A DNA stretch of 64,000 nt, taken from the NCBI GenBank assembly GCA_029959085.1, contig JARWIR010000010.1, positions 7,151,001 through 7,215,000 on the forward strand, in the 5' to 3' direction. The stretch is from Nemophila menziesii. Lineage: Eukaryota; Streptophyta; Magnoliopsida; Boraginales; Hydrophyllaceae. The notes under the pieces are model-generated. The model saw only the letters and a list, made by a program, of their open reading frames with translations. It did no database searches and was not told the DNA's origin. Below are positions 11,618-21,371 of the stretch, one piece after another (the stretch's first letter is position 1; every line of letters starts with the position of its first letter). The translations under genes were made by a program, and so were the position numbers.

Positions 11618-12891
11618 TGGTGGAGGAAAAGATGTGATAAATAAACAGATAAATAAGATAATAATAAAGGACACACACCCTTGACTACCACGAGAAACTC
11701 ACTACAAGTATTACATATCGTTTGCAAGTTTAGTTGATAAGTAAACTTCGTTCTCATGGATTTAATCTATTAGATCTCCTTGTATTCGATAAGCATAGAT
11801 GAATTTAGTTGTTTAGATTAAATAAATTATCTGTTGTGAATAAATAAATAACCATCGAGATAAATAAATATGAATGTAAGTCGAATAAATTAGGGTTGCT
11901 AATATGAGTCTATTTTACTAAGTTGTTATTCTAATCTTAAGGGTGAATCGAGAATTATATATTAACCAAGTATCTAAATTCTTTCTAACCCTCGTCAAGG
12001 TAGACTTAGGAGAAACCTCTCCACTACCAGGGGACTTGGGAAAGGGGACTTTGTGTAATGATCGATGGTTAAATAAAACCTTTATGGCTATCCAGTTAGG
12101 AAAGCCCGTCAGGATCACTACCGCACACTAGATGATTATGTGGTGTTGTCAATAATTGAATCCCCCTTCCGAGTGTTAACTCTGTTACTAAGGATAGTCA
12201 TAAGATTGGCAAAATCTAGGGCTGGAATAATAAATCAAAGCACATAATACAGATATACGTCAAGCTCAAATTAATTAATATAACAATAGTATTATAAAAT
12301 TTAGACAAAATAATAACCCAACAATTAAGAATAAAACTTATAGAATAAAAGCTTAGAGATATAGTTAAGCCACAAATATATAGCTAATTACCCTAAATAT
12401 AGAGAAAGAGAGATGTAGAAGAGGATAAATGTTGTTGTCTTGTTTTGGTCATATCTCTTTCGTTATTGGTCCAATTTTTGCTTACTTTATATCGAAACGA
12501 CCGCAGTGAAAAGATCTACACTTTTACTTTTGGTTGATCATTCAAATTTCCAGCCTATTTGAAGTTATATTCACTTTAGTGGAGGTAGCTGCAGAATTTC
12601 ATATTTACTTGGTAACTTTTCCCTTCCTATTTTATCTCTTGATTCCTTCCATATCTTCTTTCCTGATCTCTTTAGAATTGATTTGCCATCTAATTAATTT
12701 CCATATATCTTTAGAGCTTCACATTAACACACAAATTAAGCCAAATATGCTCTAAAAAATAAAAAATCATCAAATCAAGACAAGAAATAAGACATTATCA
12801 AAATATGAATAAAAATATATAATAATTACTCATAAACACCTAAAATGATGTCTCCAACCTAGATTATTATATCACAAATAGGGAGACATCA
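11618..12891 (-). repeat. LTR of element B, left copy with internal deletion
   Basis: 1274 bases against 1552 in the partner. It lacks roughly 265 bases corresponding to about 17411-17673; at the breakpoint GTAGAAGAGGA runs directly into TAAATGTTGTTGTCTTG near 12420. The short GA-rich match on both sides suggests microhomology-mediated deletion. Confidence 0.8.
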
Positions 12892-14423
12892 AGACCCCAA
12901 CTCAAAGTTCTATTGTCACGATACAATAAAGATAAAAACAAAGGAAGCCTCTAAATACACACCTAGCTCAATTAAGCACAGTAGGACGAAGATAGCAGAT
13001 TACATAAAATAAACTCAAAGCAACTACTCCGAAAATTTCATGTAATAATATTTACAAACTAATTTACCTGTACACTTGTCATACTCACGATCGACACGAC
13101 TCAAATTTAAGATCTGATTAGCTTTGTAATGCACGAAGGAGAGGTTCTTCACTCAGTTTACCAAGGAGGTTATAGATTGTTCATCGAACTTCACTAGTAT
13201 CCAAATATCCACCTTACTAATCTCTAACGGCTCAATCACTTCTACATCACATAGCAAAGAATCATAAGGTCTTTAAGGTTGTAATGTTGGCTTAGGGATG
13301 ATATGATAGTATATTTGGATAATTTAGAGTGAGCTTTTGGATCTCTCCTCTCTAGTCATCAATGAATCACCCTAGAGTTTGAGTTACTCTCATAAAACGT
13401 TCTCACTCAACCCAATTAATTGATGCACTTCTTATCATCCCCAATAAACCAATACTAAAGCATAAAGATGTTCACATAAAAACCCCACTTTGCCGGTCCA
13501 AGTATATTCAATCTTTTCATCTTAATTTTTTCTTTTGTAATGTAGCTATGACTCTTTTTTTATGTGATATCTCATGCTAATTCTTTTTCTCATATTTTTT
13601 TTCATTTACTTTTACCCCAGCAAAGGGTTAGAATATAATTATAGTGAATTATTATCAAAATAAGACTAAAGCACAATTAATAAGCTCAGAATTCCCAACC
13701 CAATGATATTTCCCATAATGGTGGACCTACCACCCCAAACTCAAGCTCTAAAACAATTGTCCATGCATCACGATTCGAGTGCGGGTCATATGGATAAGTC
13801 CTAAAATCTAAATGGATATCGCATATAACATGGCTAATAAAAAGGCTTTAGAAAGGCTAGAACGGGCAGAGAAGGATATAAATATAATAAATGGACAACA
13901 AGCTAAAAGAAAACAAGGGGCTTATCAAAGAAATTCCTTAAGTATTTCCTAAACTATGCAATTTTATCATTCTCTTACCTTTAGCACGTTCATCAAATGG
14001 GTTTATCAACTAGCTTGGATCTCACGACCTACACAACCATCAAGGCGCCCTAAGATCAAACATACTTCTACCGCATTGCTTACTAATCTTTTCTCTACTA
14101 TCAATGTATGTTTCATGTTCATACGTAAAGCATATAAAATAATCAGCTCATAAACATATTACTTTCTATCATTAACTCACTAAGCTTATGCTTTCAAGCT
14201 ATTAAACACAATCTACATCTAATCCTTCTTTCTAAATAAAATTAAATTTTTCATAAAAATTGAGATGAGAGACAACTAATCCCCACACCCCTGACTCAAA
14301 AATGAGTCGTGTCCCCACGACTCGAAAAGACTCAATAAAAATTTAAAACTAACAAATATTTTGTAAGTACAGAAAGATGGTATGGAAGAAAGAAAACATA
14401 CTCTTTTAGGTTATTGCCTCGCA

Positions 14424-15306
14424 CAGTGGCAGATCCTTAGTGGGACCAAGGGGCTCAACCCCCCCTGAACTCATAAATTTTATGATACATAAATGTAATT
14501 TTGTCCCAAAAAACAATGAGTTTCTTCTGAACGTTTATGTAAAATATGCATGTTCTAAAAAACACATAAGTTATTGTGTTGCAGTGGTTTATTATATTTA
14601 CATAATAGAATTTAGAGTTGAGGTTAGGTGTTCAAATTTTAGCATTTGTTTTATCTTTTTTCCCAAATACACACAATAGAAAATCATTTTGAAACTAAAT
14701 TTAAACATGTCTTGATTCGAAAATAAGTTCTTTTTTCTGTTTCAATATAATAAAAATAAGATTTCAACTTTATTCTTATATTTTATTTTTTAACGGAAAA
14801 AATTCTTATTCTTTAATATACTAAATGAAGGTTATAAATTTGTCATTTTTCATAAGATCGTCTTATTAAATATTGCAACTTTTGTATACATGTCTCTATT
14901 TTATATTTGAGGGTAATAATACTTAGTAATTTATTATTTACATTACTTCAATGTTTAATTTTTTTAAATGATTTATTCGTCATATTTATAAATTAGAATA
15001 TTAATATAACATATAGTATATTAATTTAATATTAACGATACTATATAAATTAAGTTTAATGGTGTTGATTTGTATATTTTTTTAGATAAATACTAACTGC
15101 TAAGTTCATCAACTAAAGAGACGAAGAACGTAATGGTGTTAGATTCTCATATTTGCATTTTGACATTGGTAGTTATATATATATATATGTATGTATGTAT
15201 GTATCATATTTTTACCTTAAAAATTCTAGAAAACATTGACCCCCCTCCCCCAATTTCTATATATTTCGAGCCCCCTCCCTCAATTTAGTGTATGGATCCG
15301 CCCCTG
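14424..15306. mobile_element. Non-autonomous hAT-like DNA transposon
   Basis: The 883-bp element starts CAGTGGCAGATCC and ends GGATCCGCCCCTG, imperfect terminal inverted repeats of the CAGNGGCGGATC class. It is flanked by a perfect 8-bp target duplication, GCCTCGCA, at 14416-14423 and 15307-15314. Near the right end are two CCCCCTCCC(C/T)CAATTT units. There is no transposase; the 79-codon frame at 14440 is not credible. It lies inside element B next to the position of the third-ORF stop and is therefore younger than B. Confidence 0.9.
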
Positions 15307-16603
15307 GCCTCGCATGATCAATACCCAAGATAGGGTGCAGTGCTTTTCATGTATGTAAATTTCATGTATCACCAATTTTGCATCCTCGTACCTCCTCTTA
15401 TGATCCATCCCAATCAATCATACAACTCTAGAAATATCTTGTTCTGACCTTCTCCAATTTCTTTCTTTCTTTCTCCCAACACCTTTCTTTTCTCCATCTC
15501 TAATGCGGTAATCCTATACGTTGCGCAACGCAAGATATACAAACTTTATATGGGTATGTTGGACTCTTGCATGGTTGAGACAGGTTTGAGAAAATTTTGG
15601 AAAAAGATTTTAGAAAATTTTGGATTTTGATTCTGGATTTTTGGTGTTTTGGAATGATTCAGGTGTTTGATTCTTATTTATAGGCAGGGAAGAATTTGGA
15701 TATGAATCAATGGTTACTTGGTGGTGTTTTGATGTGAGGTGAAGGTTATGTAAAGCTTCAATGGAGTTTGGGAGTTTTAGGGAAGAAAGAGACTTAAGGT
15801 TTTGAATAAAAAAGTATCATATAAGCTAACCTCTTCTTCTTTGCTGGCGGCTCGTGTGGTGCATCGCGTGAAAGATACGTTAACCGCATGACACTGCTGA
15901 ATTTAGATTTTTCATTTTATCTCCAAACCAGGTTTTCTCTACACCATTAGAGAGATCTCGAAAAAAATGCGATTTAGACTCGAGAAAAAGTGAACTCCGA
16001 TACCCGTGCACAAAGTTATGCCAATTTGACGTTTTGGTATATTTCTACCGTTGATAGATGCGGTGTACCACAAAACGCTTCTGTCCAGGCCTTTTTAACT
16101 TCGAAATTTTTCCAATTTTTACCCCAAACTCGAACCTTTGCATACCTACACATAAAAAACACTCATTACTGCAGTATGCACTTAAAAACACATAAACTCA
16201 CTAATCTAAACAAAAATTAAAAAACATAAAAAAATAAATTATTGTGGGATGTCTTTTAGAAGACACTTTTGTTTAACATATTTTAAAGTTCGACGTGTTA
16301 CCTCTATCATTTCATGAGCATTTCCAGCTTTTGTGATATTTTATTGTTGGAGCCTTCTTACGGATTATGCATGGATTGTGGTGGAGCTTGAACTTGATAG
16401 CTCGAACCTTCTTGATGAAAAATTTGGCTTTGAGCCCCATACATATTTGTATGCATTGATGTGTAATAGTTCTCCATACTTAAGGAAGCTGAAAAAAGAC
16501 TCAAAGAAAACGTGTAAAACTGAAAACAAATAAAAACTTCTACACCTAATTAGCACAAATAAACTAAGTTAAAGATAAATCCCCGTCATAAGCGCCAAAA
16601 ACT

Positions 16604-18155
16604 TGGTGGGGGCAAAGGTGTGATAAATAAATAGATAATTAATATAATAATAAAGGACACACACTCTTGACTAGCACGAGAAACTCACTGCAAGTATTAC
16701 AGATCGTTTGCAAGTTTAGTTGATAAGTAAAGTTTGTTCGCAGGGATTTAATCGGTCAGATCTACTTGTATTAAATAAGCGTAGATGAATTTAGTTGTTT
16801 AGCTTAAAATAGAATAGGATGAATATTATCTAACGTGAATAAATAAATAACAATGCAGATAAATAAATATGAATGTAAGTAGAATAAATTAGGGTTGCTA
16901 ATATGAGTTTATTTTACTAAGTTGTTGTTCTAATCTTAAGGGTGAATTGAGCATTATATATTAACCAGGATTCTAAATTCTTCCTAACCCCCGTCAAGGT
17001 GGACTTAAGAGCAACCTCTCCACTACAGGGGACTTGGGTAAGGGGACCCTGCGTAATGATCGGTGGTTAAATTAAACCTTTATGGCTATCCAGTTAGGAA
17101 AGTCCGTCAGGATCACTACCGCACACTAGATGATTATGTGGTGTTGTCAATAATTGAATCCCCCTTCTGAGTGTTAACTCACATCCTACGATTGGCCAAA
17201 TCTAGAGCTGGAACAATAAGTCAAAGCACATAATACAGATATATACCAAGCTCAAATTAATTAAAGTAACAAATATTATTATGAAACTTAGACAAAATAA
17301 TAACCTAACAATTAAAAATAAAACTCACAGAATAAAAGCTTAGAGATATGGTTAAGCCACAAATCTATAGCTAATTACCCTAAATATAGAGAAGGAGAGA
17401 TGTAGAAGAGGAGTTTGTCACTCTCCTTCTTCTTGCTTCTTGTCTTCCTCTACAAGTTAGCTTGCTTCTATGGACGATTACTAAGTGTAATATTGAAGAA
17501 TAATTGAGCAAGGACTAAACTTTGGCTTAGAACTAAGCAAGGACATGTCTACAATTATTAGAGGGTATATTTTAGGTGTTAAGAAGACCCTAGGTCAAAA
17601 TCTTGGAGTAGAAGGCAAGTAATTTGAGTCCAAGTCCAACTTGAATTCGTTTCCTAAGATATATGAGAGAAGATAAATGTTGTTGTCTTGATTTGGTCGT
17701 ATCTCCTTCATTATTAGTCCAATTTTCGCTTACTTTATATCGAAACGACCACATCGAAAAAGATCTATACTTTTCCTTTTGATTGACCATCCAAATTCCC
17801 AGCCTATTTGAAGTTATATTAACTTTAGTGGACGTAACTGCAGAATTTCAGATTACTTGGCAACTTTTCCCTTCCTATTTCATCTATTCTTCCTTTTATC
17901 TCTTGATTATTTCCATATCTTCTTTCCTTATCTCTTTAGAATTGATTTGACATTTAATTAATTTCCATATATCTTAAGAGCTTCACATTAACACACAAAT
18001 TAAACCAAATATGCTCTAAAAATAATAAATTATCAAATCAAAACAAGCAATAAGGAATTCTCAACATATGAATAAAAATCTATAATTAATTACTCATAAA
18101 CACCTAAAATGATGTCTCCAACCTAGATTATTATATCACAAATAGGGAGACATCA
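16604..18155 (-). repeat. LTR of element B, right (5') copy
   Basis: Full-length 1552-bp LTR from TGGTGGGGGCAAAGGTG to TAGGGAGACATCA. It carries GATCACTACCGCACACTAGATG and the AAAATGATGTCTCC end block shared with the other Athila-like LTRs here. Confidence 0.8.
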
Positions 18156-18743
18156 ACTAACTACTAAATGAGTGACCACAAGTCAACCAATGAAAGCTCT
18201 ATCGAGAACCCCATATAGATATACCATTAGAATGCCGAGAAAAAAACCCGATTCTAGCCATCTTAGAAGATATATCATCTGGAAGCTTTAGCGGGATCAT
18301 CCGCCAATTTATTTCATAAATGAGGAAGTGTTGTATTCTAATTATCGAATTGCATAATATCCTACCCCTTTTCTAAAGAACGTTGGTTAGACATCCCATC
18401 TAGCAATAAGCAATGCCTTTGCGATTTCATAACAATATGATTAACAATCATACTTCTAAGTATGTCTTTATATCATTCTACGACTTCTGTTCTCCCTTTC
18501 AACATCATATGAGTATATAATATTTTTAAGGCAACTAGATATAATCTCACAATCTTTGTTTAACAAGAAATACTAACAAAGTCTCATTAACGTGTAGAAT
18601 GAATAAGATAAACCTAAAAAAAATAGGTAATGAAACCAATTTAAAAAGTTTTAGAGATTTAAAGTAAAAAAACCAAATTAGGAGATAAATTGTCAAATAA
18701 GTAATAGTTTAGACTTTAGAGGATAAAAGATATATTTTATCTA
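18156..18743. other. AT-rich intergenic DNA, nothing recognised
   Basis: No coding frame above background and no repeat identified. The last nine bases (TTTTATCTA, 18735-18743) are the target site of the Pack-MULE-like element that follows. Confidence 0.4.
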
Positions 18744-19037
18744 GGGTAAAACCCTCGTCTGGCCCTCTAACTATGCCCAAAGTGCGCGGTCCGCCCCGGA
18801 TCTTCAAAATTACCCTTTTACGCCCCATATCTTCACCTATTGTGACACCGTTAGCCCTTTTTTCATTTTTCTGTCAGTTGACCGTTAGTCAACGCCACAT
18901 GGCGCCGCCTCACCGCCACCTCAGCGCCACCTCACCGCCAACTCACCGCGTCATTATCGTCCCTAACTTTTAAAAAAACCCTTTGAAGGTTTGAATGCTT
19001 TAAACCTTCAACAATGGAGTTTTTTAAAAATCAAAAA
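18744..19037 (+). repeat. Left terminal inverted repeat of the Pack-MULE-like element
   Basis: It matches the reverse complement of 20402-20694 along its length, including TGTCAGTTGACCGTTAGTCA, a run of CCGCC/ACCTCA units and TTTGAAGGTTTGAA. The CCGCCACCTCA-type units repeat several times and differ in number between the two ends. The ORF at 18773 lies entirely within it and is not a gene. Confidence 0.85.
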
Positions 19038-19281
19038 AGTTCTTGGACACCCTGCATAATCCAACTTGGTAACACCCTGCATAATCTATAATGTTAAATA
19101 AAAGATAATTATCACACTCAAAAGATGAATTCATGAGTAGTAGCACAGCAGATTACAAATTTCTCAATCAACCTACTTTAACCCCTCACCCTAAAATACT
19201 CAAAGTTAACACTAATTCAATGAAATATGGAAGAAAAATCATCGCAAGCCTTTAGAACATACTGAAGCAAAGGAATCAAAC

Positions 19282-19710
19282 ATGAGTTCTTCATCAAATA
19301 CTTCAAAAGTAAATTTTGGTGTTCTTGATTGGAAAAGCCTCGAGAAATGGAAGTATAACGAACGTATGCCCAGAAAACTTCACCGGAAAACACCACCTTC
19401 AACCACCACCTTTTTGGTGTTAATGGCGCGTACTCAGCCTAGAGTATCATCATCCATTACTTCTCCTCTGAGTAAACAAGCTTCTCCACAAAAATTGACT
19501 CCAAAAAAGGTTAATTTTCAAGAAAGTAAATAGAAAGAGTTGGATGAAAAGCCCTTATCGGTAATAAAAGCTCGAGATGAAATGAAACATAGATCATCAA
19601 AAGTGAAGGAAGAAGAAGAGCCACAAAATATCGTACTTTTAGTACCTAAAAATCTCCCGAAGATAAGCTTTTCAGAATCAAGATCCCCTCGGAATTTCCA
19701 AACGAATTGA
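19282..19710 (+). pseudogene. Captured gene fragment, plus strand
   Basis: The frame opens with ATG, runs 83 codons to a TAG at 19531-19533, then continues in the same frame with coding-like sequence to about 19710 (TGA). It is rich in Ser, Lys and Pro and has the segments VLDWKSLEKWKY and QNIVLLVPKNLPKISFSES, which read like a plant regulatory or structural protein although I cannot name the family. The in-frame stop and the position inside MULE termini make it a transduplicated fragment, not an independent gene. Confidence 0.5.
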
Positions 19711-19739
19711 ATTGAATTGAAGAAGATCAGTAATGGAGG

Positions 19740-20020
19740 CCTCTCAAGGAAGAGAGGGTGGAAGTGATTTGCAGCGGTGGCAGCTGGTGGTGGTATTGAA
19801 GACAATGATTTACCCTCCATTGTTATAACTATTGAAGCATACGAAGTACTTGCCTCAGACTTACTTTTAGGAGTTGAAAATTCCTTACTTCCGCTATGAA
19901 TAGGGCTTCTCAGATCTGAATTGACGCCTGGAGTAGCTGGGTAGTCCGGAATACCGGTTTCCGGTGAAAAATCGGAGCGACGGTCTTCAAGGGTGAAAGC
20001 TGGTGGTGGTGGCAGATCAG
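19740..20020 (-). pseudogene. Second coding-like fragment inside the MULE, minus strand
   Basis: On the minus strand an open frame reads from DLPPPPAFTLEDRRSDFSPE through a Ser/Pro-rich stretch to MEGKSLSSIPPPAATAA. The Pro-rich, low-complexity composition is typical of plant coding DNA, but no domain is visible. It may be a second captured gene in the opposite direction or the antisense of the plus-strand fragment's own exon; the two readings overlap only partly. Confidence 0.35.
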
Positions 20021-20030
20021 AATTAGATAA

Positions 20031-20283
20031 ATAACAAATCCGGAGTATGTTTTTTTGTTTAAGTTCTCCTGACTTTCAGGTGCAAAAAGGATGACTTTAT
20101 CTCTAATGCATTCGATTTTGTACACTCATGTTCATGTGTAATTGTCTTACTTGTCGAATGGACATATATAATATATATACAATGACATCCTATGTGGCTT
20201 TGGTGTTATCTTAGAAAGTAGTAAAAGGAAGGTAGTGTTCTTGTTTAATTCTACAATGTAAAAACATACTCCGGATTTGTTAT
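20031..20283. repeat. 24-bp perfect inverted repeat with 205-bp loop
   Basis: 20031-20054 (ATAACAAATCCGGAGTATGT plus TTTT) is the exact reverse complement of 20260-20283. It lies inside the Pack-MULE-like element, well away from its terminal repeats, and could mark the ends of a smaller nested element. Confidence 0.8.
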
Positions 20284-20401
20284 ATCAGATACTCAAACCT
20301 TAATCTAGTGGATATATATCAGATCTCATGGTGTATTAATTGATTAATGGGTTCTTAATCCAAGTTTTAAGTGTTCAGATTAATAATAAAGAAGTAGAAT
20401 G

Positions 20402-20694
20402 CTTTTTTGATTTTTCGAAATCCTCCATTGATGAAGGTTTGAAGCCTTCAAACCTTCAAAGGTTTTTTTTTTTAGTTAGGGACGATGCTGACGAAGACAG
20501 AGGCGGTGAGGTGGCGCTGAGGTGGCGGTGAGGTGGTGCCATGTGGCCTTGACTAACGGTCAACTGACAGAAAAATGAAAAAAGGGCTAATAGTGTCACA
20601 AAAGGTGAAAATATGGGGCAAAGAGTAATTCTAAAGATTAGGGGCGAACCGTACACTTTGAGCATAGTTAAAAGGATAGACGAGAGCTTTACTC
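20402..20694 (-). repeat. Right terminal inverted repeat of the Pack-MULE-like element
   Basis: Reverse-complement partner of 18744-19037, with the same landmarks in opposite order. It ends GAGCTTTACTC. Confidence 0.85.
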
Positions 20695-20836
20695 TTTTAT
20701 CTGACCAATATGTCTTTCTTGAACCAAAAGCCCATCCCTCGACCCATCGTATCATCAGATTTGGCCAATTACTTCCAAACTTTGGTTGACTCTATAAGGC
20801 TTAGGTTGAGTATAGAAAATCTTGCATGCACCTCTC

Positions 20837-20932
20837 CACGTGCTCTATCCCAAATCATAGTAAACAAAAAGTTGTAATAAATATATAATATTCCGAAAGA
20901 ATTTATAAATTCTAAATTAAGAAATTACGTCA
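20837..20932 (+). promoter_or_regulatory. Putative promoter of the PB1 kinase gene
   Basis: CCACGTGC at 20836-20843 contains a palindromic CACGTG (G-box/ABRE-like core). TATATAATA at 20882-20890 is the best TATA candidate, and TTACGTCA at 20925-20932 resembles a TGACG/CRE element. The CT-rich stretch at 21098-21117 fits a plant 5' leader. The motifs are seen; their use is inferred. The start of transcription is unknown. Confidence 0.4.
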
Positions 20933-21371
20933 CGAAAGCGACTCTTTCTCTGTTTCCTTACAAAATCTTGGGAGACAATTGACAGTTTGGTACAACCATA
21001 TATGCATAAATTTTCAGAGATTAGATGAAAGATATAGAGCGGGAGAAGAAGGCCTGTTCTTACTTTACAGAGCTTCAACTCAGTCGGTTTATTCATTTAT
21101 CTCTTTCTCTCTCTGTTTTAACATCTGGGTTTCCATTAAAATCTGGTATTTTTTCTTTCTTTTTACCCCTCTTTTTGTATATAATAGAATATAAAAATCC
21201 CTTCTTTTTGCTTGAAGGGTTTGTGATTGTCGTCACTTTTTTGTGTCTTTAGGTTCGAAGCTAGTATACTACCACTGAAATAGATTGTATCACATATAAA
21301 AATAAACCCTTTAGTCTGGAAAGCATAAGCCCTAGTTTTTGAAAAATTATTCAATTTTTGATAAATAGAGA

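Larger units (their letters stand above)
11618..18155 (-). mobile_element. Athila-like LTR retrotransposon without coding capacity (element B)
   Basis: LTRs 11618-12891 and 16604-18155 begin TGGTGG and end GGGAGACATCA. The flanks ACTAT and ACTAA match at four of five bases. Just inside the right LTR, AGCGCCAAAAAC matches the start of the tRNA-Asp-type primer site of the other elements, although the rest has diverged. The 3.7-kb interior retains the conserved block after pol (16250-16303) and the sequence around the third-ORF stop (near 14400-14423), but gag, pol and the third ORF body are gone. A hAT element has inserted at 14424. This is an old, transmobilised or decayed copy. Confidence 0.8.
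18744..20694. mobile_element. Pack-MULE-like element carrying gene-derived sequence
   Basis: Long terminal inverted repeats of about 290 bp (18744-19037 and 20402-20694) start GGGTAAAACCCTCGTC and, on the other strand, GAGTAAAGCTCTCGTC. The flanks TTTTATCTA (18735-18743) and TTTTATCTG (20695-20703) form a 9-bp target duplication with one mismatch, the size typical of Mutator-like elements. The interior has no transposase but contains coding-like sequence in both directions (19282-19710 plus, 19740-20020 minus), as expected of a MULE that captured host gene pieces. It ends about 190 bp before the likely TATA box of the PB1 kinase gene, so it could affect that promoter. Confidence 0.8.
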
